Below, one piece after another: positions 16,727 to 25,713 of a DNA stretch of 64,000 nucleotides; the first letter of the stretch is position 1; every line of letters starts with the position of its first letter. A model generated the notes under the pieces. That model did no database searches, had not been told where the DNA came from, and was given only the letters and a program-made list of their open reading frames with translations. The position numbers and the translations under genes were made by a program. The stretch comes from JBBDIX01 sp050486225 (lineage in GTDB: Bacteria; Actinomycetota; Nitriliruptoria; Nitriliruptorales; Nitriliruptoraceae), in assembly GCA_050486225.1 (NCBI GenBank), contig JBJHCV010000002.1, forward strand, positions 1 to 64,000, read 5' to 3'.

Positions 16727-16761
16727 GTGAGGCCGGTGGCGCATCGCGCCACCGGCCTCAC
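16727..16761 (-). terminator. Strong terminator hairpin
   Basis: A perfect 16-bp stem (GTGAGGCCGGTGGCGC and its complement) with a 3-nt loop. It lies 65 nt past the stop of the membrane-protein gene 16826-17383 and just upstream of the imuA' promoter. It should insulate the SOS operon from read-through. Confidence 0.75.
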
Positions 16762-16825
16762 CTGGTCCCGTGCATCCCGCTGTCTGGAGACAGGCTGGTC
16801 GGACGGGTCCGACCTCTCTGGGTCG

Positions 16826-17383
16826 TCAGTGCAGACTCACCGTCGTGCGACGGAACCGGTAGAGCACCAGGCCGATCCCGAGCATCGTCAGGCCCATCAC
16901 CAGGGCGAAGGCACTGAACGCGTAGGCGAGGATGCCGACACCGAGCACGGTCGTCAGCGAGGTCGCGTCGATCCAGCTCAGACGCGCCGCGTTCTCCATC
17001 ATCATCGGCTCGCCGGCCTCGTTCATCATGGGCTCACCGGCCTCGTCCAGCATCGGGATCATGCGAGGCATCTCGGCGTAGCGCATGCCCTCGGTCCGGT
17101 TGAGCTGGTGCTGGGTGATGATGTCGGACTGTGCCCACATCGTGAACGGCCCACGGACCGGAGCCTCCGCGATCGCCGCATCTGCCGGGGTCGTGATGTT
17201 CTCCACCGCCGCCTGCTGGTACGTGTAGACGGCGCCACCGACACCGCCGAGGATCGAGAAGATCCCCACGACCATCGCGAAGATCGCGACGACGGTCACG
17301 AGTGCGTTGGCACGGAGTCGCAGTTCGACGTCGGGCGCCGACAGGGCGGTCGCCTCGACCTTCTCGGGGGAACGTGTTGCCAT
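16826..17383 (-). CDS. Two-helix membrane protein of unknown function
   Basis: A 185-aa protein. The ATG at 17383 follows a CAGGAG ribosome site. One transmembrane helix lies near residues 27-52 (VTVVAIFAMVVGIFSILGG) and a second near 148-175, enclosing an extracytoplasmic loop of about 95 residues. The loop contains a tandem 8-residue repeat (DEAGEPMM, NEAGEPMM) encoded by a 24-bp DNA duplication. It resembles actinobacterial membrane proteins that databases often mislabel LigA aromatic dioxygenase; I see no dioxygenase feature. A hairpin terminator follows. Confidence 0.7.
   Translation of the reverse strand: MATRSPEKVEATALSAPDVELRLRANALVTVVAIFAMVVGIFSILGGVGGAVYTYQQAAVENITTPADAAIAEAPVRGPFTMWAQSDIITQHQLNRTEGMRYAEMPRMIPMLDEAGEPMMNEAGEPMMMENAARLSWIDATSLTTVLGVGILAYAFSAFALVMGLTMLGIGLVLYRFRRTTVSLH
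17000..17047. repeat. 24-bp tandem duplication inside a membrane-protein gene
   Basis: Two adjacent 24-bp units (17000-17023 and 17024-17047) match at 21 of 24 positions and encode consecutive EAGEPMM octads. The units preserve the reading frame. Confidence 0.8.
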
Positions 17384-17493
17384 CTCGCTGTCTCCTGGGG
17401 GCGCTCCGGGTCTGGGTGGAGCTCGAACCCACGGAGAGTGTGCGGGATGCCGGGATGGGCTTCCGGAGGCCAAGGTCGCCTGATCGGCGCCGA

Positions 17494-17516
17494 AGGTCCC
17501 GTCCCTCACGGGACCT
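17494..17516 (-). terminator. Hairpin overlapping the HAD gene stop
   Basis: Nine-bp arms AGGTCCCGT/ACGGGACCT with a 5-nt loop, overlapping the stop codon of the HAD phosphatase gene. It lies upstream of the next minus-strand gene, so it probably ends the glnA2-glnE-HAD transcript. Confidence 0.5.
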
Positions 17517-18156
17517 GTGGAGGGACCAGTGCGTCGACGGTGACCTGCTCCACGACACGGTCGGCACGTCGGAGGTCCGAGCGCCGGGTGTGCGCGCGAA
17601 GCACCCCGACCGTGAAGAGCCCGGCAGCGGTCGCGCTCGCGACGCCGACAGCGGTGTCCTCGACCGCGGTCGATCGTGCGGCGTCCACCCCGAGGCGGGC
17701 ACAGGCGTCGAGGTAGGGGTCCGGCGCAGGTTTCGCGTTGGCCACGTCGTCGGCACCGATCACCACCGTGACCTGTGCCCGGACACCGGCATGCTCGAGC
17801 ACCCGCTCGACGTGGGCGTGGCTGGAGGACGACGCGACGGCCAACGGGACACCGAGTCCAGCCAGCCGACGAATGGTGTCCCGGGCATCGGGATGCGTCT
17901 GCAGTTCGGTCTCGAGCAGCACCCGGAACCGAGCACGCAACCCGGCACGGAACCGGTCGCGGTCACCGAGGTCCACGCGTCGAGTGAAGTACGCCCAGTT
18001 CTGCGGGAACGGATGTCCGATGACGGCACGGAAGTCGTCGTCGGTGGCGGTGTAGCCGTGCTCGCCGAGGATCTCGGTCCACGCCCGGCTGGACAACGAC
18101 TCGGTGTCCGCGATGGTCCCGTCGCAGTCGAACACCACCGCGTGTGGGGTCACCAC
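17506..18156 (-). CDS. HAD-superfamily hydrolase (beta-phosphoglucomutase-like)
   Basis: A 216-aa phosphatase or phosphomutase of the HAD IA type. Motif I is VVFDCDGTIADTES with Asp10 and Asp12, motif II is the Ser in VPLAVASSSS, the Lys of motif III is in ANAKPAPDPYL, and motif IV is AVEDTAVGV. The cap is helical, as in beta-phosphoglucomutase. The SSSS-HAHVERVL segment is typical of the phosphoglucomutase/phosphonatase subgroup. Two adjacent GTG starts (18156 and 18153) both overlap the glnE stop; the second gives a standard GTGA overlap. The substrate is unknown. Placement at the end of the glnE operon may be incidental. Confidence 0.82.
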   Translation of the reverse strand: MVTPHAVVFDCDGTIADTESLSSRAWTEILGEHGYTATDDDFRAVIGHPFPQNWAYFTRRVDLGDRDRFRAGLRARFRVLLETELQTHPDARDTIRRLAGLGVPLAVASSSSHAHVERVLEHAGVRAQVTVVIGADDVANAKPAPDPYLDACARLGVDAARSTAVEDTAVGVASATAAGLFTVGVLRAHTRRSDLRRADRVVEQVTVDALVPPQVP

Positions 18157-21155
18157 GACCCTTCACGCGTGTCCGGGTCGATGCCGTAGAAGAGTTCCTC
18201 ACAGACCCTTCGCACGTGGCGCGAGTGGCGACGCCAGTCGTCCTCGAGCTGCTGCCAGCCCCCACGTGGATACCCGAGACTGCGGGCCAGCACCTCCAGC
18301 GCGGTCGACGACGTCGGCAGTACGTCGACGTCACGGTGCCTGAGCAGGTACAGGCGGTTGCGGACCTGAGAGGCGAACCGGTGACCTTCGCGCAACCACT
18401 CGGCGTCGGCGTGTTCCATCAGACCCGCGTCCTGCAGCGCGTCGATCGCCGCCATCGTCGACGGGGTTCGCACCACCGGCACGTCGTGGTGGCGCTGCTG
18501 GAGCATCTGCACGGTCCACTCGACGTCACTGAGGCCCCCGGGACCGAGCTTGAGGTGCCGCTCGGGTGGGACACGACGTGGGATGCGTTCCTTCTCGATG
18601 CGCGCCTTCATGCGACGCATCGGCCCGGCCGTGTCCTCGGTCGGGTAGGCGAAGGTCGCGGCCTCCTCGACGAAGCGTCGACCGAGGTCGTCGTCACCGG
18701 CCACACGTCTGGCGCGCAACAGTGCCTGGTGTTCCCACGGATCGGCCCAGCGTTCCCAGTAGGCCCGGTAGGACGTCAGTGTGCGGGACAGGGCACCGTT
18801 GCGACCCTCAGGCCTCAGGTCGGCGTCGATGTCGAAGGCGGCCCCCTCCGCGGTGATGGTCGACAGGGACCGCATGACGTTGGCGGCGATCTCCAGGGCG
18901 AGCCTGTTCGCCTGTTCCTGATCGGCTCCCTCGAGCACCTCGTGGACGAACAGCACGTCGAGGTCGGAGGCGTAGTTGAGCTCACGTCCGCCGAGCTTGC
19001 CCATCCCGATGATCGAGAAGCGCAGCCCGAGGTCCTGTGGGTCGTCGAGACCGAGGGCCTCCGTGCGTGACGCAAGTTCGGCGTGGAGCGCCCCGACGAG
19101 GCACGCGTCCGCCAGCGCCGACAGCTCCTCGCCGACCACGCCGACGGGAGCTCCGCCCGACAGGTCGCGCAGCACGAGGCGCAGCAGTTCGCTGCGCTTG
19201 AGGCGACGCAGTGCGGCCGTGGTGTCCTGCCAGTGCATCCGCGCGAGCGCCATGCGGACCAGTTCGTCACGTGTCCGCGGCGTGTCACGCAGCGTGTCGT
19301 CGCGCAACCACTCGACCCCACGAGGCTGGCCGACGAGCAGTTCCCCGGCCACGACGCTGGTGCCGAGCACCCGACCGACGAGTTCCACCGACGCCGGGTT
19401 GTCGCGCAGCCAGGTCATGAGCTTCTCGGACGCGTCGGCAGACTCCACCAGTTCGCGGAACGACGCGAGACCGGCGTCCGGGGCAGGGGTGTCCTGCAGG
19501 ACCTGGAGCATGGCGGGCAGCACCGCTCGCACGGTGCGCGACCGGCGTGAGAGTCCACCCGTCAGACCTCGCACGTGGCGCAGCGCTGCGCGTCCGTCGC
19601 GGAATCCGAGCGCCTCGAAGCGCTCACGGGCAGCGTCGTCACCCATCGCGGTGACCTGACCGGGCACGCTGACCTCTCCGGTCTCGGCGGGCACCACCGC
19701 GTACGTCTCGAGCAGCGGACGGTAGAACAGCTTCGCGTGCAGTTCGCGCACCCGAGCCTGGGTCGTCGACAGGTCACGGAGCATGGCTTCACGGGCCGGG
19801 GCGTCCGGCCCGGCCCGGTAGCCCAGAGCACGGGCCAGCCACTCCTGGCGGGCAGGGTCCTCGGGGACCGTGTGGGTGCGTCGCTCGTGGGCGAGCTGCA
19901 GGCGGTGCTCCACCGTCCTCAGCAGCCGGTAGGCCGCCGCGAAGGGTTCGGCATCCTCCTCGTCGACGTAGCCGTTGGCGACCAGTGCATCGAGCGTCGG
20001 CAGCGTTCCCGTGTGCCGCAGGGAACGATCGGCTCGACCGTGCACGAGCTGGAGCAGCTGCACGGCGAACTCGATGTCGCGGATGCCACCCGGACCGAGC
20101 TTGATCTGACGCTCGCCGTGACGCACCACCTCGGGCTTGGACTCGATCCGTGACTTCATGTCGCGGATCTCCGCGACCACGCCGGACTCGAGGCGCTCGG
20201 GCCACACGAACGGCTCCGCCCGTTCCAGCAGCTGCCGCCCGAGGTCCAGGTCGCCGGCGACGGGTCGGGCCTTGAGCAGTGCCTGGAACTCCCAGGTGCG
20301 TGCCCAGCGCTCCCAGTACGCGACGTACGAGTCGACGGTCCTCGACAGGGCACCCGAGGTCCCCTCCGGGCGCAACGTCGGGTCGATCTCGTACGCACGC
20401 CCCATGGTCGTCGACGCGTTCAGCAGTTCGAGCAACCTCGTGAGCACACTGCGGACGTGCTGCGCCGCGTGCTCGTCGTCATCGTCGATGGGTTCGTGGA
20501 CGAAGATCACGTCGATGTCGGACACGTAGTTGAGTTCGTGTCCCCCGAGCTTGCCCATCCCGATGACGGCTACTCGCACGTCGGAACGATTCTCTGCGGC
20601 GAACCGGGCCCGGACGCCTGAAAGGGTTCCAGTCAGGACGCCCTCTGCGAGCAGGGACAGTTCCGCGCCGACCTCGTCGAGGGTCGCCGTGCCGGTGAGG
20701 TCACGCGCAGCGATGTCGGCCGTGGCGGCACGCCGCACGGCAGCGATCCCGGCCGCCTGCTCGTCGAGGTCGTCGGACGCGAGGACGGCGGCCTCACAGG
20801 CCCGCTCGACCGCGTCACGGTCGACCTGGTCGAGCGTGCGCAGCGATTCGAGAGCATCGTCGTGACGGGCGATGAGTTCACCCAGTGGCCGCGACGCCCC
20901 GGCGACCGCGACGATCCGGGTGAGCCAGGCCTGGTCGGACAGCACGGGTCCGAGGCGTCCGGGATCTCGGGCGAGGCGGACCAGCACGTCGGCGGCGTCG
21001 TTGGGTTCGGCGGCCTCCGACAGCAGCGCGAGCAGTCGGCTGGCCTGTCCCTCGTCTTCGAGGAGCCCACAGGACGTCAGGTCGTCGTGCACACGATCGG
21101 GGTCGAGTCCCGCCTGGGCGAGACGCGCCCGCAGTGAGACCGGGCGACTGACCAC
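18150..21155 (-). CDS. glnE: Glutamine synthetase adenylyltransferase/deadenylylase
   Basis: A bifunctional enzyme that adenylylates, and removes AMP from, glutamine synthetase, tuning its activity to nitrogen supply. The protein is 1001 aa, the usual actinobacterial length. It holds two nucleotidyltransferase domains, each with the GMGKLGG..ELNY.SD.D signature, near residues 197-220 and 714-737. Each is followed by a DP.LRPEG-type motif (ID..LRPEG) and a GlnD-like helical region (KLGPGG..D.E). The GTG start lies 1 nt after the glnA2 stop. The target is expected to be GlnA1 Tyr405. Its position directly behind glnA2 parallels mycobacteria and streptomycetes. Confidence 0.96.
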   Translation of the reverse strand: MVSRPVSLRARLAQAGLDPDRVHDDLTSCGLLEDEGQASRLLALLSEAAEPNDAADVLVRLARDPGRLGPVLSDQAWLTRIVAVAGASRPLGELIARHDDALESLRTLDQVDRDAVERACEAAVLASDDLDEQAAGIAAVRRAATADIAARDLTGTATLDEVGAELSLLAEGVLTGTLSGVRARFAAENRSDVRVAVIGMGKLGGHELNYVSDIDVIFVHEPIDDDDEHAAQHVRSVLTRLLELLNASTTMGRAYEIDPTLRPEGTSGALSRTVDSYVAYWERWARTWEFQALLKARPVAGDLDLGRQLLERAEPFVWPERLESGVVAEIRDMKSRIESKPEVVRHGERQIKLGPGGIRDIEFAVQLLQLVHGRADRSLRHTGTLPTLDALVANGYVDEEDAEPFAAAYRLLRTVEHRLQLAHERRTHTVPEDPARQEWLARALGYRAGPDAPAREAMLRDLSTTQARVRELHAKLFYRPLLETYAVVPAETGEVSVPGQVTAMGDDAARERFEALGFRDGRAALRHVRGLTGGLSRRSRTVRAVLPAMLQVLQDTPAPDAGLASFRELVESADASEKLMTWLRDNPASVELVGRVLGTSVVAGELLVGQPRGVEWLRDDTLRDTPRTRDELVRMALARMHWQDTTAALRRLKRSELLRLVLRDLSGGAPVGVVGEELSALADACLVGALHAELASRTEALGLDDPQDLGLRFSIIGMGKLGGRELNYASDLDVLFVHEVLEGADQEQANRLALEIAANVMRSLSTITAEGAAFDIDADLRPEGRNGALSRTLTSYRAYWERWADPWEHQALLRARRVAGDDDLGRRFVEEAATFAYPTEDTAGPMRRMKARIEKERIPRRVPPERHLKLGPGGLSDVEWTVQMLQQRHHDVPVVRTPSTMAAIDALQDAGLMEHADAEWLREGHRFASQVRNRLYLLRHRDVDVLPTSSTALEVLARSLGYPRGGWQQLEDDWRRHSRHVRRVCEELFYGIDPDTREGSW

Positions 21156-21156
21156 G

Positions 21157-22503
21157 TCAGAGCAGCGGCAGGTAGCGTTCGAGTTCGAACGTCGTGACGT
21201 GTGCCGAGTACTCGTCCCACTCGCGGCGCTTGTTGGCGAGGAAGTAGCTGAACAGGTGCTCGCCGAGGGTCTCGGCGACGAGTTCCGACGACTCCATCAG
21301 GGCCAGCGCCTCGCCCAGACTCTGTGGGAGGCGCTGGATCCCCGACGCCGCTCGCTCGGCGGCAGTGAGTTCGAAGCTGTTGTCCTCCTGCTCGGGCGGG
21401 AGTTCGTAACCCTCCTCGATGCCCTTGAGACCTGCGGACAACAGGCACGCGAACGCGAGGTACGGGTTGCAGGCCGGGTCCGGTGCGCGATACTCGATCC
21501 TCGTCGAGGCGTTCTTGCGCGGCTTGTACATGGGGACCCGTACGAGCGCACTGCGGTTCGAGTGGCCCCAGGTCACGAACACGGGAGCCTCGCCCGAGGG
21601 CATCGGCCCGTGCAGGCGTGCGGTGAGGCGCTTGTAGGAGTTCACCCACTGGTTGGTGATCGCGGTGAACTCGCGCGCGTGACGCAGCACGCCAGCGGTG
21701 AACGACCGGGCCGTCGGTGACAGGCGGTACGGGTCCGACGCATCGTGGAAGGCGTTGTTGTCTCCCTCGAACAGCGACAGGTGCAGGTGCATCGCACTGC
21801 CCCACTCGCCCTCGATGGGCTTGGGCATGAACGAGGCGTAGATGCCGCGCTGCAGGGCCGTCTCCTTGACCACCAACCGGAAGGTCATGATGTTGTCGGC
21901 CATCGTCAGCGCGTCGGCGAAGCGCAGGTCGATCTCGTGCTGCGACGGCGCCACCTCGTGGTGCGAGTACTCCACGGAGATGCTCATCCGTTCGAGCATG
22001 TTGATGGCCTGGCGTCGGAAGTCCTGCTGGACGTCGAGCGGCGTCATGTCGAAGTAGGAGCCGTTGTCGAGCGGCTTCGTGCTGTTGGCGTCCTCGAAGA
22101 GGAAGAACTCCATCTCCGGGTGCACGTAGAACGTGAACCCCATCTCGGCGGCACGTTCGAGCGTGCGCTTGAGGACGTAGCGCGGATCCGCGGCGAAGGG
22201 CTGACCGTCGGGGGTGAGGATGTCGCAGAACATCCGGGCGACGCCCTGGGACTCGGGGCGCCAGGGCAGGATCTGGAACGTCGAGGCATCGGGCACGACG
22301 AGCATGTCGGCCTCCTGCACGCGCGCGAACCCCTCGATCGAGGATCCGTCGAACCCGATGCCCTCCGTGAAGGCGTTCTCGAGTTCCGCGGCCGTGATCG
22401 CCACGCTCTTGAGGAAGCCGAGCACGTCGGTGAACCACAGGCGGATGAACCGCACGTCGCGTTCCTCGACGGTGCGAAGCACGTACTCCTGTTGCCTGTC
22501 CAC
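21157..22503 (-). CDS. glnA2: Second type I glutamine synthetase
   Basis: A 448-aa glutamine-synthetase-family enzyme. The GTG at 22503 is preceded by AGGAGG (22508-22513) and gives the N-terminus MDRQQEYVLRTVEERDVRF; an in-frame extension to 22632 is low-complexity and rejected. Family motifs: FDGSSIEGFARV, HPEMEFFLFED, KPIEGEWGSAMHLHLSL, and an arginine-binding region SALVRVPMYKP. The region aligned with the GlnA1 adenylylation loop reads GYELPPEQEDNSF. In actinobacteria the glnA2-glnE pair is conserved; GlnA2 is non-essential and some relatives act on polyamines. True glutamine synthesis is therefore likely but not certain. It is divergent from nadE. Confidence 0.9.
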   Translation of the reverse strand: MDRQQEYVLRTVEERDVRFIRLWFTDVLGFLKSVAITAAELENAFTEGIGFDGSSIEGFARVQEADMLVVPDASTFQILPWRPESQGVARMFCDILTPDGQPFAADPRYVLKRTLERAAEMGFTFYVHPEMEFFLFEDANSTKPLDNGSYFDMTPLDVQQDFRRQAINMLERMSISVEYSHHEVAPSQHEIDLRFADALTMADNIMTFRLVVKETALQRGIYASFMPKPIEGEWGSAMHLHLSLFEGDNNAFHDASDPYRLSPTARSFTAGVLRHAREFTAITNQWVNSYKRLTARLHGPMPSGEAPVFVTWGHSNRSALVRVPMYKPRKNASTRIEYRAPDPACNPYLAFACLLSAGLKGIEEGYELPPEQEDNSFELTAAERAASGIQRLPQSLGEALALMESSELVAETLGEHLFSYFLANKRREWDEYSAHVTTFELERYLPLL

Positions 22504-22725
22504 CGCGCCTCCTGACGTCCGTGTCGTGAGGGTAGTGGCGGGTGACCTCCTGCACGTGCGAGGTGCGTTCGCGCAGGACACGGACCGAGGCACGGTCGTC
22601 GGCGTGGGGGGCCGGTACGGTCGGCACCCCACGGAGGCGCGGTTCCTCGCCGGGCGTCATGGCGTCTCCCCCTGTCGCAGGTTCGCTGCAACCCGGTGCG
22701 CGCCGGGTCTCCCGAGAGGCGGCAC

Positions 22726-24453
22726 GTGAGGCTCGCACTGGCACAGGTGGCGGCGCGCGTCGGCGACATCGACGGGAACGTCCGCCGCATCCTCGACGCG
22801 TGGCGTCGCGCCGCCGATCTCGGCGCCGACCTCGTGGTGTTCACCGAACTGACGCTCACGGGCTATCCCCCGGAGGACCTGCTGCTCAAGCGCGAGTTCG
22901 TCGACGGCAACCTCGCCGCACTCGAACGGCTCGCCGACCAGGGTCCGACGGGCACCGTCGCCGTCGTCGGTCACGTCGGCGGAGGCTCGGGCGACAGCAC
23001 GGACCGCGATCACTGGGACGTCGCGCTCGCGACCCGAGCCCTGACCAACTCCGCATCCGTCCTCGCCGACGGTGCCGTCGTGGCGACCTACCACAAGCAC
23101 CGCCTGCCCAACTACGGCGTGTTCGACGAGGCCCGCTACTTCGTCCCCGCGGACGAGCCCTGCGTCGTGGACGTCGCCGGAACGTCCGTCGGCGTGGTCA
23201 TCTGCGAGGACCTGTGGACCGAGCGAGGCCCTGCGCGCGACGCGGTCCGGGCAGGTGCGCAGGTCGTCGCCGTGCTCAACGCCTCACCGTTCCATCGCGG
23301 CAAGCGTGACGAGCGCGAACGGTGGGTGACCCATCACGCCACGACGTCTCGGGCCTGGGTCGCGTGGTGCAACGTCGTCGGCGGGCACGACGAGGTCGTG
23401 TTCGACGGGGACTCGATGGTTGCCGATCCCCACGGCAACATCGTGGCCCGCGGTGCGCAGTTCACCGAGGACCTGGTGATCGTCGACGTCGACCCGGACG
23501 CCACCTCCGCGCGCTCGACCCCGGTCGCGGTGTCAGGCTCGGGCTCGGGCGTGCCACGGCGTGACGACGAGCGCCTCGACCCGGTCGGCGAGGTGTGGCA
23601 CGCCCTCGTGCGCGCAACGAGGGACTACTGCCATCGCAACGGCTTCCTCGATGCCGTCGTCGGCCTGTCTGGTGGCATCGACTCCGCCGTGGTCGGGGCC
23701 GTCGCGGTCGACGCTCTCGGAGCCGACCACGTGCTCGGCGTCGGCATGCCGTCGCCCTACTCCTCCACGCACTCCGTCGACGACGCGCGCGACCTCGCCG
23801 AACGGACGGGGTGTCGGTTCCGACTGCTACCGATCGCCGACGTCGTGGCCGCAGCGGGAACCACGCTCGAAGGACTCGTGGCCACCGGGTTCCCCGAGCC
23901 GGGAACGGCGACCGCTGGTCCCGCGGCCGGGGTCGCGTACGAGAACCTGCAGTCGCGCGTTCGGGGACTGCTGCTGATGGCCCTGTCCAACGAACACGGG
24001 TCGATCGTGCTGACGACCGGAAACAAGTCGGAGTACGCGGTCGGGTACGCGACCCTCTACGGGGACATGGCGGGCGGGTTCGCACCGCTCAAGGACGTGC
24101 CCAAGACCCTGGTCTACGAACTCGCCCACTGGCGCAACCGCGAGGACGAGGTCATCCCGGCCTCGTCGATCACCAAGCCACCGTCGGCGGAACTGCGTCC
24201 CGGCCAGGTCGACCTCGACTCCCTGCCGGACTATGCGGTCCTCGACGACGTGGTTGCCGCCTACGTCGAACTCGACCTCGGCATCGACGCCATCGTGGCA
24301 CGCGGACACCCACGGGCACTCGTCCGGGAGATCGTGCAGATGATCGACCGGGCCGAGTACAAGCGCCGCCAGGCAGCGCCGGGCCCGAAGATCACCACCC
24401 GAGCGTTCGGGCGGGACCGGCGTGTACCCATCACCAGCGGGTGGCGCGGATGA
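22726..24453 (+). CDS. nadE: Glutamine-dependent NAD+ synthetase
   Basis: Makes NAD+ from deamido-NAD+ using glutamine-derived ammonia and ATP. The GTG at 22726 (575 aa) follows a GAGAGG site and begins directly with the nitrilase-type amidase domain (LALAQVAARVGDIDGN). The amidase triad is visible as Glu41 (FTELTLTGYPPEDL), Lys124 (TYHKHRLPNYGVF) and Cys160 (VVICEDLW). The synthetase domain carries the PP-loop SGGIDS at residues 315-320, plus LTTGNKSEYAVGYATLYGD and a C-terminal ITSGWRG. It is the fused two-domain form, so no separate ammonia source is needed. It lies upstream of panB and nadB in a cofactor-synthesis cluster. Confidence 0.97.
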   Translation: MRLALAQVAARVGDIDGNVRRILDAWRRAADLGADLVVFTELTLTGYPPEDLLLKREFVDGNLAALERLADQGPTGTVAVVGHVGGGSGDSTDRDHWDVALATRALTNSASVLADGAVVATYHKHRLPNYGVFDEARYFVPADEPCVVDVAGTSVGVVICEDLWTERGPARDAVRAGAQVVAVLNASPFHRGKRDERERWVTHHATTSRAWVAWCNVVGGHDEVVFDGDSMVADPHGNIVARGAQFTEDLVIVDVDPDATSARSTPVAVSGSGSGVPRRDDERLDPVGEVWHALVRATRDYCHRNGFLDAVVGLSGGIDSAVVGAVAVDALGADHVLGVGMPSPYSSTHSVDDARDLAERTGCRFRLLPIADVVAAAGTTLEGLVATGFPEPGTATAGPAAGVAYENLQSRVRGLLLMALSNEHGSIVLTTGNKSEYAVGYATLYGDMAGGFAPLKDVPKTLVYELAHWRNREDEVIPASSITKPPSAELRPGQVDLDSLPDYAVLDDVVAAYVELDLGIDAIVARGHPRALVREIVQMIDRAEYKRRQAAPGPKITTRAFGRDRRVPITSGWRG

Positions 24454-24547
24454 CGACTCGCCGGAGCCGCACCCGACCGGCACACTCGGCGTCGCAACCC
24501 ATGGCACCCCACAGCGGCCCACACCACCCCGGCAGACAGGGATCGAC

Positions 24548-25357
24548 ATGCGCCTGACCGAAGGCCCCGTGAGCATCCACGATCTCGTGCTCGCGAAGCA
24601 GCGCGGGGAACGCTTCGTGATGGTCACCGCGTACGACGCGAACATGGCCGAGGTGCTCGACGAGGCGGGGGTGCCGGTGCTGCTCGTCGGGGACTCGCTC
24701 GGCATGGTGGTGCTCGGTCACTCGACCACGCTGCCGGTGACCCTGGACGACATGGTCCACCACACCGCCGCCGTCGCCCGGGGCACCCGACACGCGCTCG
24801 TCGTCGCGGACCTGCCCTTCGGGTGCTACCAGAACGGCCCGTCCGACGCCTTCGACGCTTCGGCCCGCCTGCTCAAGGAGTCCGGTGCGCATGCCGTGAA
24901 GCTCGAGGGCGGACGGACCATGGTCGACACCGTCCGCCACCTGGTCGATCGAGGCATCCCGGTCATGGGGCACCTGGGGCTGACCCCCCAGTCCGTGCAC
25001 CAGTTGGGTGGATTCCGCGTCCAGGGCCGCGACGAGGCCGCCGCCCGCCGGATCGTGGAGGACGCCGTCGCGCTCACGGAGGCCGGAGCGTTCTCCCTCG
25101 TGCTGGAGTGCATCCCGGCTGGACTCGCCGACGAGGTGACCGCAGCCGTGTCGGTGCCGACCATCGGCATCGGCGCCGGAGCCGGCACCGACGCGCAGGT
25201 CCTGGTGTGGCACGACCTGTTCGGTCTGACCAGTGGCCACCGACCGCGCTTCGTCCGGTCGTACCTCGACCTCCGGACGCAGATCACGGACGCAGTCCAC
25301 ACGTTCCACGCCGAGGTCGCGAGCGGAGAGTTCCCCGGCCCCGAACACCACTACTGA
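24548..25357 (+). CDS. panB: 3-methyl-2-oxobutanoate hydroxymethyltransferase
   Basis: The first step of pantothenate synthesis: it adds a hydroxymethyl group from 5,10-methylenetetrahydrofolate to ketoisovalerate. The ATG at 24548 gives 269 aa, typical for PanB. Motifs: VMVTAYDANMAEVLDEAG, LLVGDSLGMVVLGHSTTLPV (Mg-binding Asp), AVKLEGG, PVMGHLGLTPQSVHQLGG, and IGIGAGAGTDAQVLVWHD. The gene follows nadE by 94 nt. An upstream in-frame stretch starting inside nadE is rejected. The other pantothenate genes (panC, panD) are not in this window. Confidence 0.96.
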   Translation: MRLTEGPVSIHDLVLAKQRGERFVMVTAYDANMAEVLDEAGVPVLLVGDSLGMVVLGHSTTLPVTLDDMVHHTAAVARGTRHALVVADLPFGCYQNGPSDAFDASARLLKESGAHAVKLEGGRTMVDTVRHLVDRGIPVMGHLGLTPQSVHQLGGFRVQGRDEAAARRIVEDAVALTEAGAFSLVLECIPAGLADEVTAAVSVPTIGIGAGAGTDAQVLVWHDLFGLTSGHRPRFVRSYLDLRTQITDAVHTFHAEVASGEFPGPEHHY

Positions 25358-25425
25358 ACCGACGTGCTCGCCGGTCCGGGGACCACCACGACGTGCAGTA
25401 GCGTTGCCGGGCGCACCACCCCACC

Positions 25426-25677
25426 GTGGAGATCGACGTGGACGACGACGCCCGGCCCCGGGACCTCTACCGGGCGCTGACCCGCCAACGCGGCGGGTAC
25501 GACGGCATGCTGTTCGACGTCCAGCTCCAGGTCGTCGCCTCGGGGGCGCTCGTCTGGGCGCAGACGTTCTCCGGTCCCGAACAGGCCGCAGAGTTCCACG
25601 ACCAGCTGGTGACGGACCTCGCGGAGATGGACCTGTCGACGTTCAGGTCGAGGTACTCCGTCCCGTCGTCCGCCTGA
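25426..25677 (+). CDS. Small hypothetical protein (about 83 aa)
   Basis: An acidic 79-83 aa protein that I do not recognise. Core features are RDLYRALTRQRGGYDGMLFD, then two beta-like stretches (VQLQVVASGALVWAQTF) and an amphipathic helix. A second GTG at 25438 has GGAG 6 nt upstream and may be the real start; the difference is four residues. Base composition and third-position GC match the neighbours. It lies between panB and nadB on the same strand with short gaps, so it is probably co-transcribed with them. Confidence 0.6.
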   Translation: MEIDVDDDARPRDLYRALTRQRGGYDGMLFDVQLQVVASGALVWAQTFSGPEQAAEFHDQLVTDLAEMDLSTFRSRYSVPSSA

Positions 25678-25713
25678 CGTCCTCCAGCGGACCTGCGGAG
25701 GTCTACTCCCGTC

